A stretch of DNA of 12,523 bases. It comes from an uncultured Clostridium sp. GTDB lineage: Bacteria > Bacillota > Clostridia > Lachnospirales > Lachnospiraceae. Below are positions 7,363 to 12,523 of the stretch, piece after piece. Location: assembly GCA_900540335.1 (NCBI GenBank), contig UQFC01000082.1, positions 1 to 12,523 on the forward strand, written 5' to 3'. The notes under the pieces were generated by a model. It worked only from the letters and a program-made list of their open reading frames with translations. It had not been told where the DNA came from and did no database searches. The translations under genes were made by a program, and so were the position numbers. Each line of letters starts with the position of its first letter. The stretch's first letter is position 1.

Positions 7363-8424
7363 ATGATGTTATGGAAAAAAGGAATGAAAGTGATGACCAG
7401 TGCAGGAATCCTGGCTGTAGTGTTTGCAGGAACGGCTATGGCTGCAGAGGAGAGAACGAAGATTACCAGCATTGAGCTGACGATTGATTCTGATGTACAG
7501 GTGGGAGACGAAAGCGGTGATGTGAGCGTTACTACCAATGGTTCCAATTATTCTATTGAAGATGTAGAAATTGTCAATGACAATGGAGAGTGGAACAGCG
7601 GGGATGTTCCGCAGGTTGCCATTACACTGGAGGCAGATTCTGATTACTATTTTGGTTCCATGAGCTCCAGCAGAGTAAAGCTGCGCGGAGATGATGCCAA
7701 GTACATCAAATCCCGCCGTGAGGACAGCAGCTCTACCTTAATCGTAACCATTAAGCTGGATGAGCTGGAGGGAAGCCTTGATATCGAAGATGTTGCGTGG
7801 GAGAACGATGATTCCACGACAGCAAGATGGGAGAAGTCCGAGGGAGGAAACAGCTATCAGGTACGTCTTTACCGCGGCAACAGCTCTGTAGGAGAAACAG
7901 TTACCACTACAAATACTTATTACAATTTTGCAGACAGAATTACCAGAGAAGGCGAATTTTACTTTAAGGTTCGTTCTGTAGGAAATGACAATAAGAAGGG
8001 TGACTGGTTCGAGTCTGATTATATTTATGTAGATGAAGAGATGCTGGAGGATATCCGCGCCGGACATTATGGCACAGGCACAGGCGGAACAACCTCTACT
8101 CCGGGCGGCTCTGGTGTTGACAGATGGATGAGAAATGAGATTGGCTGGTGGTATCAGTATGCCAATGGTTCCTATCCTGCAAACGGATGGCTTCAGATCA
8201 GCGGCGTATGGTACTGCTTTGACAGCGCAGGCTATATGCGGACCGGATGGATTCAGTCCGGAAATACCTGGTACTTCTGTGACCGCACCAGCGGAGCAAT
8301 GCGGACCGGATGGATTCAGGATGGAAATGCCTGGTACTACTGCAACAGCAGCGGAGCGATGTTAGCCAACACAAGAACTCCGGACGGCTACTATGTAGGA
8401 GCAAATGGAGCCTGGATTCAGTAG
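7363..8424 (+). CDS. Secreted protein with Fn3-like domain and C-terminal cell-wall-binding (choline-binding-type) repeats
   Basis: A 353-residue exported protein. The signal peptide comprises KKGMK, a hydrophobic core, and a predicted cut after Ala27 (AMA|AEE). Residues ~30-140 form an acidic Ser/Thr-rich beta domain of unrecognised family. Residues ~142-228 resemble a fibronectin III-like module (WENDDSTTARWEKSEGG, SYQVRLYRG, FYFKVRSVG). A Gly/Thr/Ser linker (~230-248) leads to ~105 residues of aromatic wall-binding repeats (IGWWYQYANGSYPANGWLQ, MRTGWIQSGNTWYF, MRTGWIQDGNAWYY). In the family these bind choline or other wall polymers non-covalently. There is no enzymatic domain, LPXTG motif or membrane anchor, so it is probably a structural, adhesive or wall-associated protein. 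An exact 21-bp DNA repeat (8236-8256 and 8299-8319, period 63 bp) shows recent repeat duplication. Three repeats each carry one Cys (YCFD, YFCD, YYCN). The start at 7363 has AAAGGAGG upstream; the adjacent ATG at 7366 is an alternative. Confidence 0.88.
   Translation: MMLWKKGMKVMTSAGILAVVFAGTAMAAEERTKITSIELTIDSDVQVGDESGDVSVTTNGSNYSIEDVEIVNDNGEWNSGDVPQVAITLEADSDYYFGSMSSSRVKLRGDDAKYIKSRREDSSSTLIVTIKLDELEGSLDIEDVAWENDDSTTARWEKSEGGNSYQVRLYRGNSSVGETVTTTNTYYNFADRITREGEFYFKVRSVGNDNKKGDWFESDYIYVDEEMLEDIRAGHYGTGTGGTTSTPGGSGVDRWMRNEIGWWYQYANGSYPANGWLQISGVWYCFDSAGYMRTGWIQSGNTWYFCDRTSGAMRTGWIQDGNAWYYCNSSGAMLANTRTPDGYYVGANGAWIQ
8236..8319 (+). repeat. In-frame 63-bp-period repeat inside the wall-binding domain
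   Basis: A 21-bp stretch beginning ATGCGGACCGG is identical at 8236-8256 and 8299-8319, exactly 21 codons apart, encoding MRTGWIQ twice. The flanks are similar but diverged (GGAAATACCTGGTACT against GGAAATGCCTGGTACT). This is internal duplication of one wall-binding repeat unit. Confidence 0.9.
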
Positions 8425-8511
8425 CTGAACAGCAGATAAAAGCAGAAATCAACATACCTGAGGTAAAAAGCACTTCGGTAAAATACAATAAAATACAGGG
8501 GGATTGGGAAA

Positions 8512-9684
8512 ATGACAGAGGAATTTTCAGCAGAGATACTGACAAAGGAATTGATTCAGATTGAAAGCACCAATCCGGGAGCCTGTGAGAGCGCCGTCGG
8601 GGAATTTATTTCCCGGCGGCTTTCTGGGCTTCCGGGGGTGACGGTGAAGAGACAGGAGGTGCTTCCCGGCAGGTTCAATCTTATGGCAGAGCTTCCGGGA
8701 CCGGAGGCGGAGCCGGCGCTTGTGTGGATTTGTCACATGGATACAGTGGTAGTGGGCGCTGGGTGGACCAGAGATCCCTTCGGAGCAGAGGAGGAAAATG
8801 GTCTGCTATACGGCAGAGGGGCCTGTGATATGAAATCAGGCCTTGCATGTGCGCTGTCGTCATTTGCAGGAATGGCCGAAGCGATAGCGCAGGGCCGGAA
8901 ACCCTGCCGGCGCCTGGTTTTCATCGGCAGCGTTGACGAGGAGGATTTTATGCGGGGCTCAGAAGCTGCTATTGCTGCAGGATGGGTAAGAAAGCAGGAC
9001 TGGGTTCTGGATACAGAGCCGACAGACGGGCAGATTCAGGTGGCACACAAGGGGAGAACCTGGTTTGAAGTGACGGTGACAGGCTGTACAGCTCATGCCA
9101 GTATGCCCTGGAAGGGAGCGGATGCCATTGCCGGTATGGCAGAGCTGATTCGGGAAATCAGACTGGAGGTGGAAGCCCTTCCTCACCATGAGGATCTGGG
9201 ATGGTCAACCGTCACCTTCGGCCAGATTACCGGAGGATACCGTCCTTATGTGGTCCCGGATACCTGTAAGGTGTGGATTGACATGCGCCTCGTTCCGCCT
9301 ACAGATACAAAGGCGGCGGAGGAAATTGTGAAGCGAGGGGCAGAGGCGGCCCGAAAGGCGGTTCCCGGAATCCGGACAGACTGGAAAATTACAGGAGATC
9401 GTCCTTATGTGGAAAAGCACGAGGATTCTCCCCTTCTGGCAGCTTTACGGGAGGCGGATTCCTCTGTTACAGGCAGAATGCCGGTAACAGGACCGTTTCC
9501 GGGATATACGGACACTGCTGTTATTGCAGGTATTCTTGGATGTGAAAACTGTATGTCTTATGGTCCGGGAAGTCTTTCCATGGCCCATAAGCCGGATGAA
9601 TTTGTTCCGATTGAGGATATCCGCCGCTGTGAAAGGGTGATGTTCAGACTGGCAGAAAATCTGGTGCTGGAGAAGGAAGACTGA
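8512..9684 (+). CDS. M20 family metallopeptidase / amidohydrolase (ArgE/DapE-like)
   Basis: A 390-residue cytoplasmic zinc-dependent hydrolase of the M20 (ArgE/DapE/CPG2) superfamily, which cleaves amide bonds in N-acyl amino acids or small peptides. The dinuclear metal site is complete: His75-x-Asp77 in CHMDTVV, bridging Asp106 in GRGACDMKSG, catalytic Glu143 and ligand Glu144 in VDEED, Asp167 in VLDTEPTD, and His359 in SLSMAHKPDEF. The inserted dimerisation domain carries the usual His in TGCTAHASMPWKGADAI. The substrate cannot be told from sequence; ArgE, DapE, carboxypeptidase G2 and YgeY-like enzymes share this pattern. The start at 8512 has an AGGGGGA site upstream. The 87-bp gap to the upstream secreted-protein gene has no terminator and only a poor promoter candidate, so co-transcription is possible. 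Confidence 0.92.
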   Translation: MTEEFSAEILTKELIQIESTNPGACESAVGEFISRRLSGLPGVTVKRQEVLPGRFNLMAELPGPEAEPALVWICHMDTVVVGAGWTRDPFGAEEENGLLYGRGACDMKSGLACALSSFAGMAEAIAQGRKPCRRLVFIGSVDEEDFMRGSEAAIAAGWVRKQDWVLDTEPTDGQIQVAHKGRTWFEVTVTGCTAHASMPWKGADAIAGMAELIREIRLEVEALPHHEDLGWSTVTFGQITGGYRPYVVPDTCKVWIDMRLVPPTDTKAAEEIVKRGAEAARKAVPGIRTDWKITGDRPYVEKHEDSPLLAALREADSSVTGRMPVTGPFPGYTDTAVIAGILGCENCMSYGPGSLSMAHKPDEFVPIEDIRRCERVMFRLAENLVLEKED

Positions 9685-9728
9685 CCGGAGACGGGGAAAA
9701 AGAAAACAGAAACTTCCGGAAATTGCTC

Positions 9729-9757
9729 TTGACAGCATTCTGCGGATCTGATAGTAT
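9729..9757 (+). promoter_or_regulatory. metK promoter
   Basis: A perfect TTGACA (9729-9734), 17-nt spacer and TAGTAT (9752-9757, four of six) place the start site near 9764, about 30 nt before the riboswitch P1 helix. Confidence 0.7.
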
Positions 9758-9795
9758 ATACCGTGCAACAATGGAATAACAACTGAAAAGTGCGT

Positions 9796-9953
9796 AATCC
9801 CTTATTCAGAGTGATGGAGATACAAAGGATCTGTGAAGTCACGGCAACCCCGGACGGCATTTTTTGCATAAGCCTGATTTTTATGGCAGACAGCAGGAAA
9901 AAGCGCGTGAGGAAGGTGCCAACCTGAGCGAGAAATCGAGCAATAAGAGGATT
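9796..9953 (+). ncRNA. SAM-I (S-box) riboswitch aptamer
   Basis: This SAM-sensing element lowers expression of metK when S-adenosylmethionine is plentiful. P1 pairs 9796-9806 with 9942-9953 (11 bp, one bulged A at 9948). Conserved core elements are GTGAAGTCACGGCAACC (9833-9849) and GGTGCCAACC (9915-9924), followed by a P4-like hairpin (CGA-gaaa-TCG) before the 3' P1 strand. The segment between the two core motifs, P3, is about 65 nt, longer than the compact form. Position just before metK fits the known S-box regulon. Confidence 0.93.
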
Positions 9954-10010
9954 TGATAGTTCAGATCAATCAAGTCCGCAGTAAAATTGCTACGGACTTT
10001 TCTTTTGTTT
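9949..10010 (+). promoter_or_regulatory. SAM riboswitch expression platform (antiterminator / terminator)
   Basis: Terminator: AAGTCCG (9972-9978) pairs with CGGACTT (9993-9999), followed by a T-rich run to 10010. Antiterminator: GGATTTGAT (9949-9957) pairs with ATCAAGTCC (9969-9977), nine pairs with one G-U. GGATT (9949-9953) is also the distal part of P1, so SAM-stabilised P1 and the antiterminator exclude each other, and the antiterminator occupies the terminator's 5' arm. This is a transcription-attenuation OFF switch. Confidence 0.88.
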
Positions 10011-10035
10011 TGAAAGTATATTGAAGGAGGATATA

Positions 10036-11226
10036 ATGGAGAAAATACTGTTTACTTCTGAATCTGTAACTGAGGGACATCCGGATAAAATGTGTGATGC
10101 CATTTCCGATGCCATTCTGGATGCGTTGATGGAAAAGGACCCCATGAGCCGCGTTGCATGCGAAACCTGCACCACTACCGGTCTGGTTATGGTTATGGGA
10201 GAGATTACGACCAATGCATATGTAGATATTCAGTCTATCGTTCGTGAGACCGTTCGTGAAATCGGTTACGACCGTGCAAAATACGGTTTTGACTGTGATA
10301 CCTGCGGCGTTCTGGTTGCTCTGGACGAGCAGTCCAGCGATATTGCCATGGGCGTAAATAAGGCTCTGGAGGCAAGAGAAAATGCGATGGATGACAGCGA
10401 GCTGGATGCTATTGGAGCAGGTGACCAGGGTATGATGTTCGGCTATGCTACCAATGAGACTGAGGAGTATATGCCTTATCCGATCGCACTGGCTCACAAG
10501 CTGGTTCGTCAGCTGACCAAGGTGCGCAAAGACGGAACCCTGCCTTATCTTCGTCCGGATGGAAAGTCCCAGGTTACGGTAGAGTACGACAAGGAAGGAC
10601 ACCCGATCCGCCTGGATGCAGTGGTTCTTTCCACCCAGCACGATGAGAGCGTTACACAGGAGCAGATTCACGCAGATGTGAAAAAATACGTTTTCGATCA
10701 GGTGCTGCCGGCAGATATGGTAGATGAGGAAACCAAATTCTTCATCAACCCCACTGGACGTTTTGTAATTGGCGGACCTCAGGGAGACAGCGGCCTGACC
10801 GGACGGAAGATTATTGTAGATACCTATGGCGGATATGCACGTCACGGCGGCGGAGCATTTTCTGGTAAGGACTGCACCAAGGTAGACCGTTCTGCAGCTT
10901 ATGCAGCCCGTTATGTGGCAAAGAATATTGTGGCAGCAGGTCTGGCTGATAAGTGTGAGATTCAGCTTTCCTACGCTATCGGTGTAGCTCATCCGACCTC
11001 TATCCGTGTAGAAACCTTTGGAACCGGTAAGCTGGCTGATGAAGAGCTGGTAGCAGTTGTTCGCGAGAATTTCGATTTAAGACCGGCTGGAATTATCAAG
11101 ATGCTGGATCTGAGACGCCCGATTTACAAGCAGACAGCAGCATACGGCCATTTCGGAAGAACAGATCTGGATCTTCCCTGGGAGAAAACAGATCGTGCAG
11201 AAGTTCTGAAGGCTTATTTAAAGTAA
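10036..11226 (+). CDS. metK: S-adenosylmethionine synthetase (methionine adenosyltransferase)
   Basis: MetK makes S-adenosylmethionine from ATP and methionine in the cytoplasm. The 396-residue length is normal. Signatures are TEGHPDK (residues 12-18, ATP binding), GAGDQGMMFGYA (127-138), DSGLTGRKIIVDTYGG, GGGAFSGKD (271-279, phosphate-binding loop), KVDRSAAYAARY and GVAHPTSI. The frame is open from a TTG at 10021, but the start is 10036: AAGGAGG (10024-10030) lies 5 nt before this ATG and would be inside the coding region otherwise. Regulation is by the upstream SAM-I riboswitch, and a bidirectional terminator follows. Confidence 0.98.
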   Translation: MEKILFTSESVTEGHPDKMCDAISDAILDALMEKDPMSRVACETCTTTGLVMVMGEITTNAYVDIQSIVRETVREIGYDRAKYGFDCDTCGVLVALDEQSSDIAMGVNKALEARENAMDDSELDAIGAGDQGMMFGYATNETEEYMPYPIALAHKLVRQLTKVRKDGTLPYLRPDGKSQVTVEYDKEGHPIRLDAVVLSTQHDESVTQEQIHADVKKYVFDQVLPADMVDEETKFFINPTGRFVIGGPQGDSGLTGRKIIVDTYGGYARHGGGAFSGKDCTKVDRSAAYAARYVAKNIVAAGLADKCEIQLSYAIGVAHPTSIRVETFGTGKLADEELVAVVRENFDLRPAGIIKMLDLRRPIYKQTAAYGHFGRTDLDLPWEKTDRAEVLKAYLK

Positions 11227-11238
11227 AAAGCAAAAAAG

Positions 11239-11284
11239 AAACCCCTGACCGGTTCGTGAAAACGCCGGCAGGGGTTTTGTTTTT
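11239..11284. terminator. Bidirectional intrinsic terminator between metK and the NusG_II gene
   Basis: AAACCCCT (11239-11246) pairs with AGGGGTTT (11270-11277) and CCGG (11249-11252) with CCGG (11265-11268), with a small asymmetric internal loop. A T-rich run (11275-11284) follows on the plus strand, and an A-rich run before the hairpin gives a U-tract on the minus strand, so it can serve both converging genes. Confidence 0.9.
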
Positions 11285-11295
11285 CTGGGCAGCCT

Positions 11296-11649
11296 TTAAT
11301 CTGGCTGGGACTCTGTAATGGTGACAATCACCCGGTTGGGGAGACAGACAAGAAGCTCTCCGTTCATGGTGATGCGTCCCTGATGGACACAGACCTTATC
11401 CGGGCAGGTGGCCTCGCTGATCCAGGCGGTGCCGTCCTGAATGATCAGGTGGTTGGTGCCGCCCTGATAGCCCTCGATGGTGATGTCCAGATTTTCATTT
11501 AAATCGTAGGTGGCAACGGCAGTTCCATCAACAGAAACCTCTACGAAAACAGCAGGGCGTCGGCTGTTCTGATAGTTTATAAAGAATCCGACTGCAGCGG
11601 CGGCAAGGATTGCAAGAATCAGAATCAGTTCTTTTTTGTGTTTTTTCAT
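11296..11649 (-). CDS. NusG domain II-containing membrane-anchored protein (EetA-like)
   Basis: A 117-residue protein with a basic N-terminus (MKKHKKE), one hydrophobic segment (residues ~7-25) and an extracytoplasmic NusG domain II-like beta domain. The family signature is present: EATCPDKVCVHQGRI, then GELLVCLPNRVIVTI, with Cys82, Cys87, His89 and Cys102. Despite the name it is not a transcription factor. Relatives sit beside Gx-transporter genes and, in Listeria-type extracellular electron transfer loci, correspond to EetA; the exact role is unknown. The start is set at 11649 (AGAGG site 9 nt upstream) rather than the 19-codon longer frame. It is divergent from the EetB-like partner at 11833, whereas such pairs are usually co-directional. 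It is served by the bidirectional terminator shared with metK. Confidence 0.87.
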   Translation of the reverse strand: MKKHKKELILILAILAAAAVGFFINYQNSRRPAVFVEVSVDGTAVATYDLNENLDITIEGYQGGTNHLIIQDGTAWISEATCPDKVCVHQGRITMNGELLVCLPNRVIVTITESQPD

Positions 11650-11662
11650 GGGAAATAACCTC

Positions 11663-11691
11663 TTTCTAAAATGTAAGTGAAATGATATACT
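11663..11691 (+). promoter_or_regulatory. Candidate extended -10 promoter for the Gx transporter gene
   Basis: TGATATACT gives an extended -10 box (TATACT at 11686-11691) 17 nt after a weak TTTCTA (11663-11668). It would produce a ~135-nt leader. A minus-strand TAGTAT overlaps it, so divergent promoters for the NusG_II gene may share this site, but its -35 is poor. Confidence 0.4.
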
Positions 11692-11773
11692 AGTGAAGAA
11701 ATACATTTGCAGCAGTTCAGCGGTTTATCTTCCTGCCTTTTTGCAGTGGACAGGAAGCGCTGGGTGTCTGAAA

Positions 11774-11790
11774 CTATATCACAGATATAG
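11774..11790 (+). other. Hairpin in the leader of the Gx transporter gene
   Basis: CTATATC (11774-11780) and GATATAG (11784-11790) form a perfect 7-bp stem with an ACA loop. Upstream TTCCTG/CAGGAA and CTGC/GCAG pairings in 11730-11755 give alternative folds. No known riboswitch motif is recognised and no T-tract follows. Confidence 0.4.
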
Positions 11791-11832
11791 CGGGATGTCA
11801 AATGAGAGGAAAGGGCCGGAGGGTGAAATAAC

Positions 11833-12360
11833 ATGGTCAGAAGAAGCAAAGACAGCAGAAAAGGAGCACGGGCAGTAGCTCTCTACGGGCTTTTGATTGC
11901 CCTGGCGTTTATTTTCAGCTATGTGGAAGCAATGATACCGGTGCCGGTGCCGATTCCGGGAGTCAAGCTTGGCCTTGCCAACCTGGTGAATGTGGTCGGG
12001 CTTTATACAGTGGGAGCAGCAGGAACAGCGGCGGTTGCTCTGGTCCGGATTGTTCTTGTGGGATTTACCTTCAGCAATCCGGGAAGTATGATGTATGCAC
12101 TGGCCGGCGGAATCTTCAGCCTGGCGGTGATGATTGCAGCAAAGAAATACAGGTGGTTCAGTGAAATCGGAGTCAGCATTCTGGGCGGTATTTTTCACAA
12201 TATCGGTCAGCTGACAGTAGCGGCTCTGATTACAGGAACAGGAGGCGTTTTTTCCTATCTGCCGGTGCTTTTAGTGGCTGGTGTGATTACAGGAGGCGTT
12301 ATTGGACTTTTGGGAGGTCTGATTGTGGAACGGCTTCTTCCGGTGGTCGGACGGATTTAA
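11833..12360 (+). CDS. Gx transporter family protein / heptaprenyl diphosphate synthase component I family (EetB-like)
   Basis: A 175-residue integral membrane protein with a basic N-terminus (MVRRSKDSRKGAR) and about five to six hydrophobic segments covering nearly all the rest. Family hallmarks are PVPIPGVKLGLANLVNVVGLY, ALVRIVLVGFTFSNPGSMMYALAGG and GGIFHNIGQLTVA. Annotation as heptaprenyl diphosphate synthase component I is historical; the fold resembles small-molecule transporter S-components. In Listeria-type extracellular electron transfer loci the homologue is EetB, paired with a NusG_II protein (EetA). Here the pair is divergent, and no prenyl synthase, ApbE, Ndh2 or FMN-binding lipoprotein lies within the window. 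The start at 11833 has GGAGG 10 nt upstream. A terminator lies 23 bp past the stop, so the gene is probably monocistronic. Confidence 0.88.
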   Translation: MVRRSKDSRKGARAVALYGLLIALAFIFSYVEAMIPVPVPIPGVKLGLANLVNVVGLYTVGAAGTAAVALVRIVLVGFTFSNPGSMMYALAGGIFSLAVMIAAKKYRWFSEIGVSILGGIFHNIGQLTVAALITGTGGVFSYLPVLLVAGVITGGVIGLLGGLIVERLLPVVGRI

Positions 12361-12383
12361 CCGGGGATAAAAAGGTGCAGGAA

Positions 12384-12412
12384 AGCAGGGCATGTGATGC
12401 TCTGCTTTTTTT
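12384..12412 (+). terminator. Intrinsic terminator of the Gx transporter gene
   Basis: A 10-bp stem (12384-12393 with 12397-12406, one G-T pair), GTG loop, and seven T residues (12406-12412). Confidence 0.9.
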
Positions 12413-12446
12413 ATGTCATAGAAAATTGTATCCTATGACATAAAAA
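12408..12446. repeat. Perfect 14-bp inverted repeat
   Basis: TTTTTATGTCATAG (12408-12421) and CTATGACATAAAAA (12433-12446) are exact reverse complements around an 11-nt loop. The element overlaps the T-tract of the preceding terminator. It could act as a bidirectional terminator or be a dispersed extragenic palindrome; a diverged relative may lie at 7156-7196. Confidence 0.85.
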
Positions 12447-12523
12447 CGCTCCGCGGGGATCGCCATGCGGCGGAAGAGAATTTTGTCGCAGAAGCGACCC
12501 GCCGCAGGCGGAGAAGCTCGCGA
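12447..12523. repeat. GC-rich nested-hairpin element running off the window end
   Basis: About 77 bp, much more GC-rich than the flanking DNA, with nested complementarity: CTCCGC (12449-12454) with GCGGAG (12508-12513), GCGGCGG (12467-12473) with CCGCCGC (12499-12505), and GTCGC (12485-12489) with GCGAC (12494-12498) around an AGAA loop. An alternative local stem is CCGCC-gca-GGCGG. There is no coding signal. It looks like a REP-type intergenic repeat truncated by the window edge; repeat status needs a genome search. Confidence 0.6.

Noticed and set aside
8461..8489. TACAAT as a promoter for the M20 gene
   Set aside because: No acceptable -35 box at 16-18 nt spacing; read-through from the upstream gene is as likely.
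10021..10035. TTG start for metK adding MKEDI
   Set aside because: It would place the AAGGAGG ribosome site inside the coding sequence; the ATG at 10036 is ideally spaced from that site and matches the usual MetK N-terminus.
9970..10992. 340-codon minus-strand ORF opposite metK
   Set aside because: It is the mirror of metK codon bias, with Cys/His/Ser-rich composition, no family motifs and no ribosome site.
11650..11706. 19-residue N-terminal extension of the NusG_II protein
   Set aside because: MKKHKKE with an AGAGG site and the usual basic-then-hydrophobic N-terminus fits better.

Overview
The window looks like a chromosomal segment of a low-to-mid GC Firmicute, most likely a Lachnospiraceae-type clostridium. 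The basis is AGGAGG-type ribosome sites, TTGACA/TATAAT-like promoters, a SAM-I riboswitch in front of metK, a DUF5688-type protein, a secreted protein with clostridial/streptococcal-type wall-binding repeats, and a MurAB-type MurA. No phage, transposase, plasmid or CRISPR signal is visible. Most of the window is ordinary core genome. Both edges look like contig ends: the left edge breaks the UvrB reading frame, and the right edge runs into a GC-rich palindromic repeat.

Layout, left to right. (1) The C-terminal ~85% of uvrB (+) runs tail to tail, with only 6 bp between stop codons, into a DUF5688-type gene (-). (2) A 351-bp divergent intergenic region with two back-to-back promoter candidates and a 15-bp direct repeat separates DUF5688 from a large membrane-anchored extracytoplasmic protein of unknown function (825 aa, +). 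Its C-terminus resembles a C39-like peptidase fold without catalytic residues. (3) A strong extended -10 promoter and a ~140-nt potentially highly structured leader precede murA, which ends at a perfect 10-bp-stem terminator. (4) A secreted wall-binding-repeat protein has its own promoter and is followed by an M20 metallopeptidase. (5) A promoter, a SAM-I riboswitch and a terminator/antiterminator control metK, which ends at a bidirectional terminator. (6) A divergent pair follows: a small membrane-anchored NusG domain II protein (EetA-like, -) and a Gx transporter/heptaprenyl-diphosphate-synthase component I membrane protein (EetB-like, +). A terminator, a perfect 14-bp inverted repeat and a GC-rich nested-hairpin repeat close the window.

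Functional themes are DNA repair (UvrB), peptidoglycan precursor synthesis (MurA) and surface proteins (the 825-aa protein and the wall-binding protein), amidohydrolysis (M20), SAM synthesis under SAM feedback (MetK), and a possible flavin/quinone or extracellular-electron-transfer accessory pair. The observations most worth a second look are the structured leader before murA, the orphan divergent EetA/EetB-like pair, the 825-aa protein with its degenerate C39-like tail, and two related palindromic elements that each directly follow a terminator. I did not find clear evidence for a wholly new multi-gene system.
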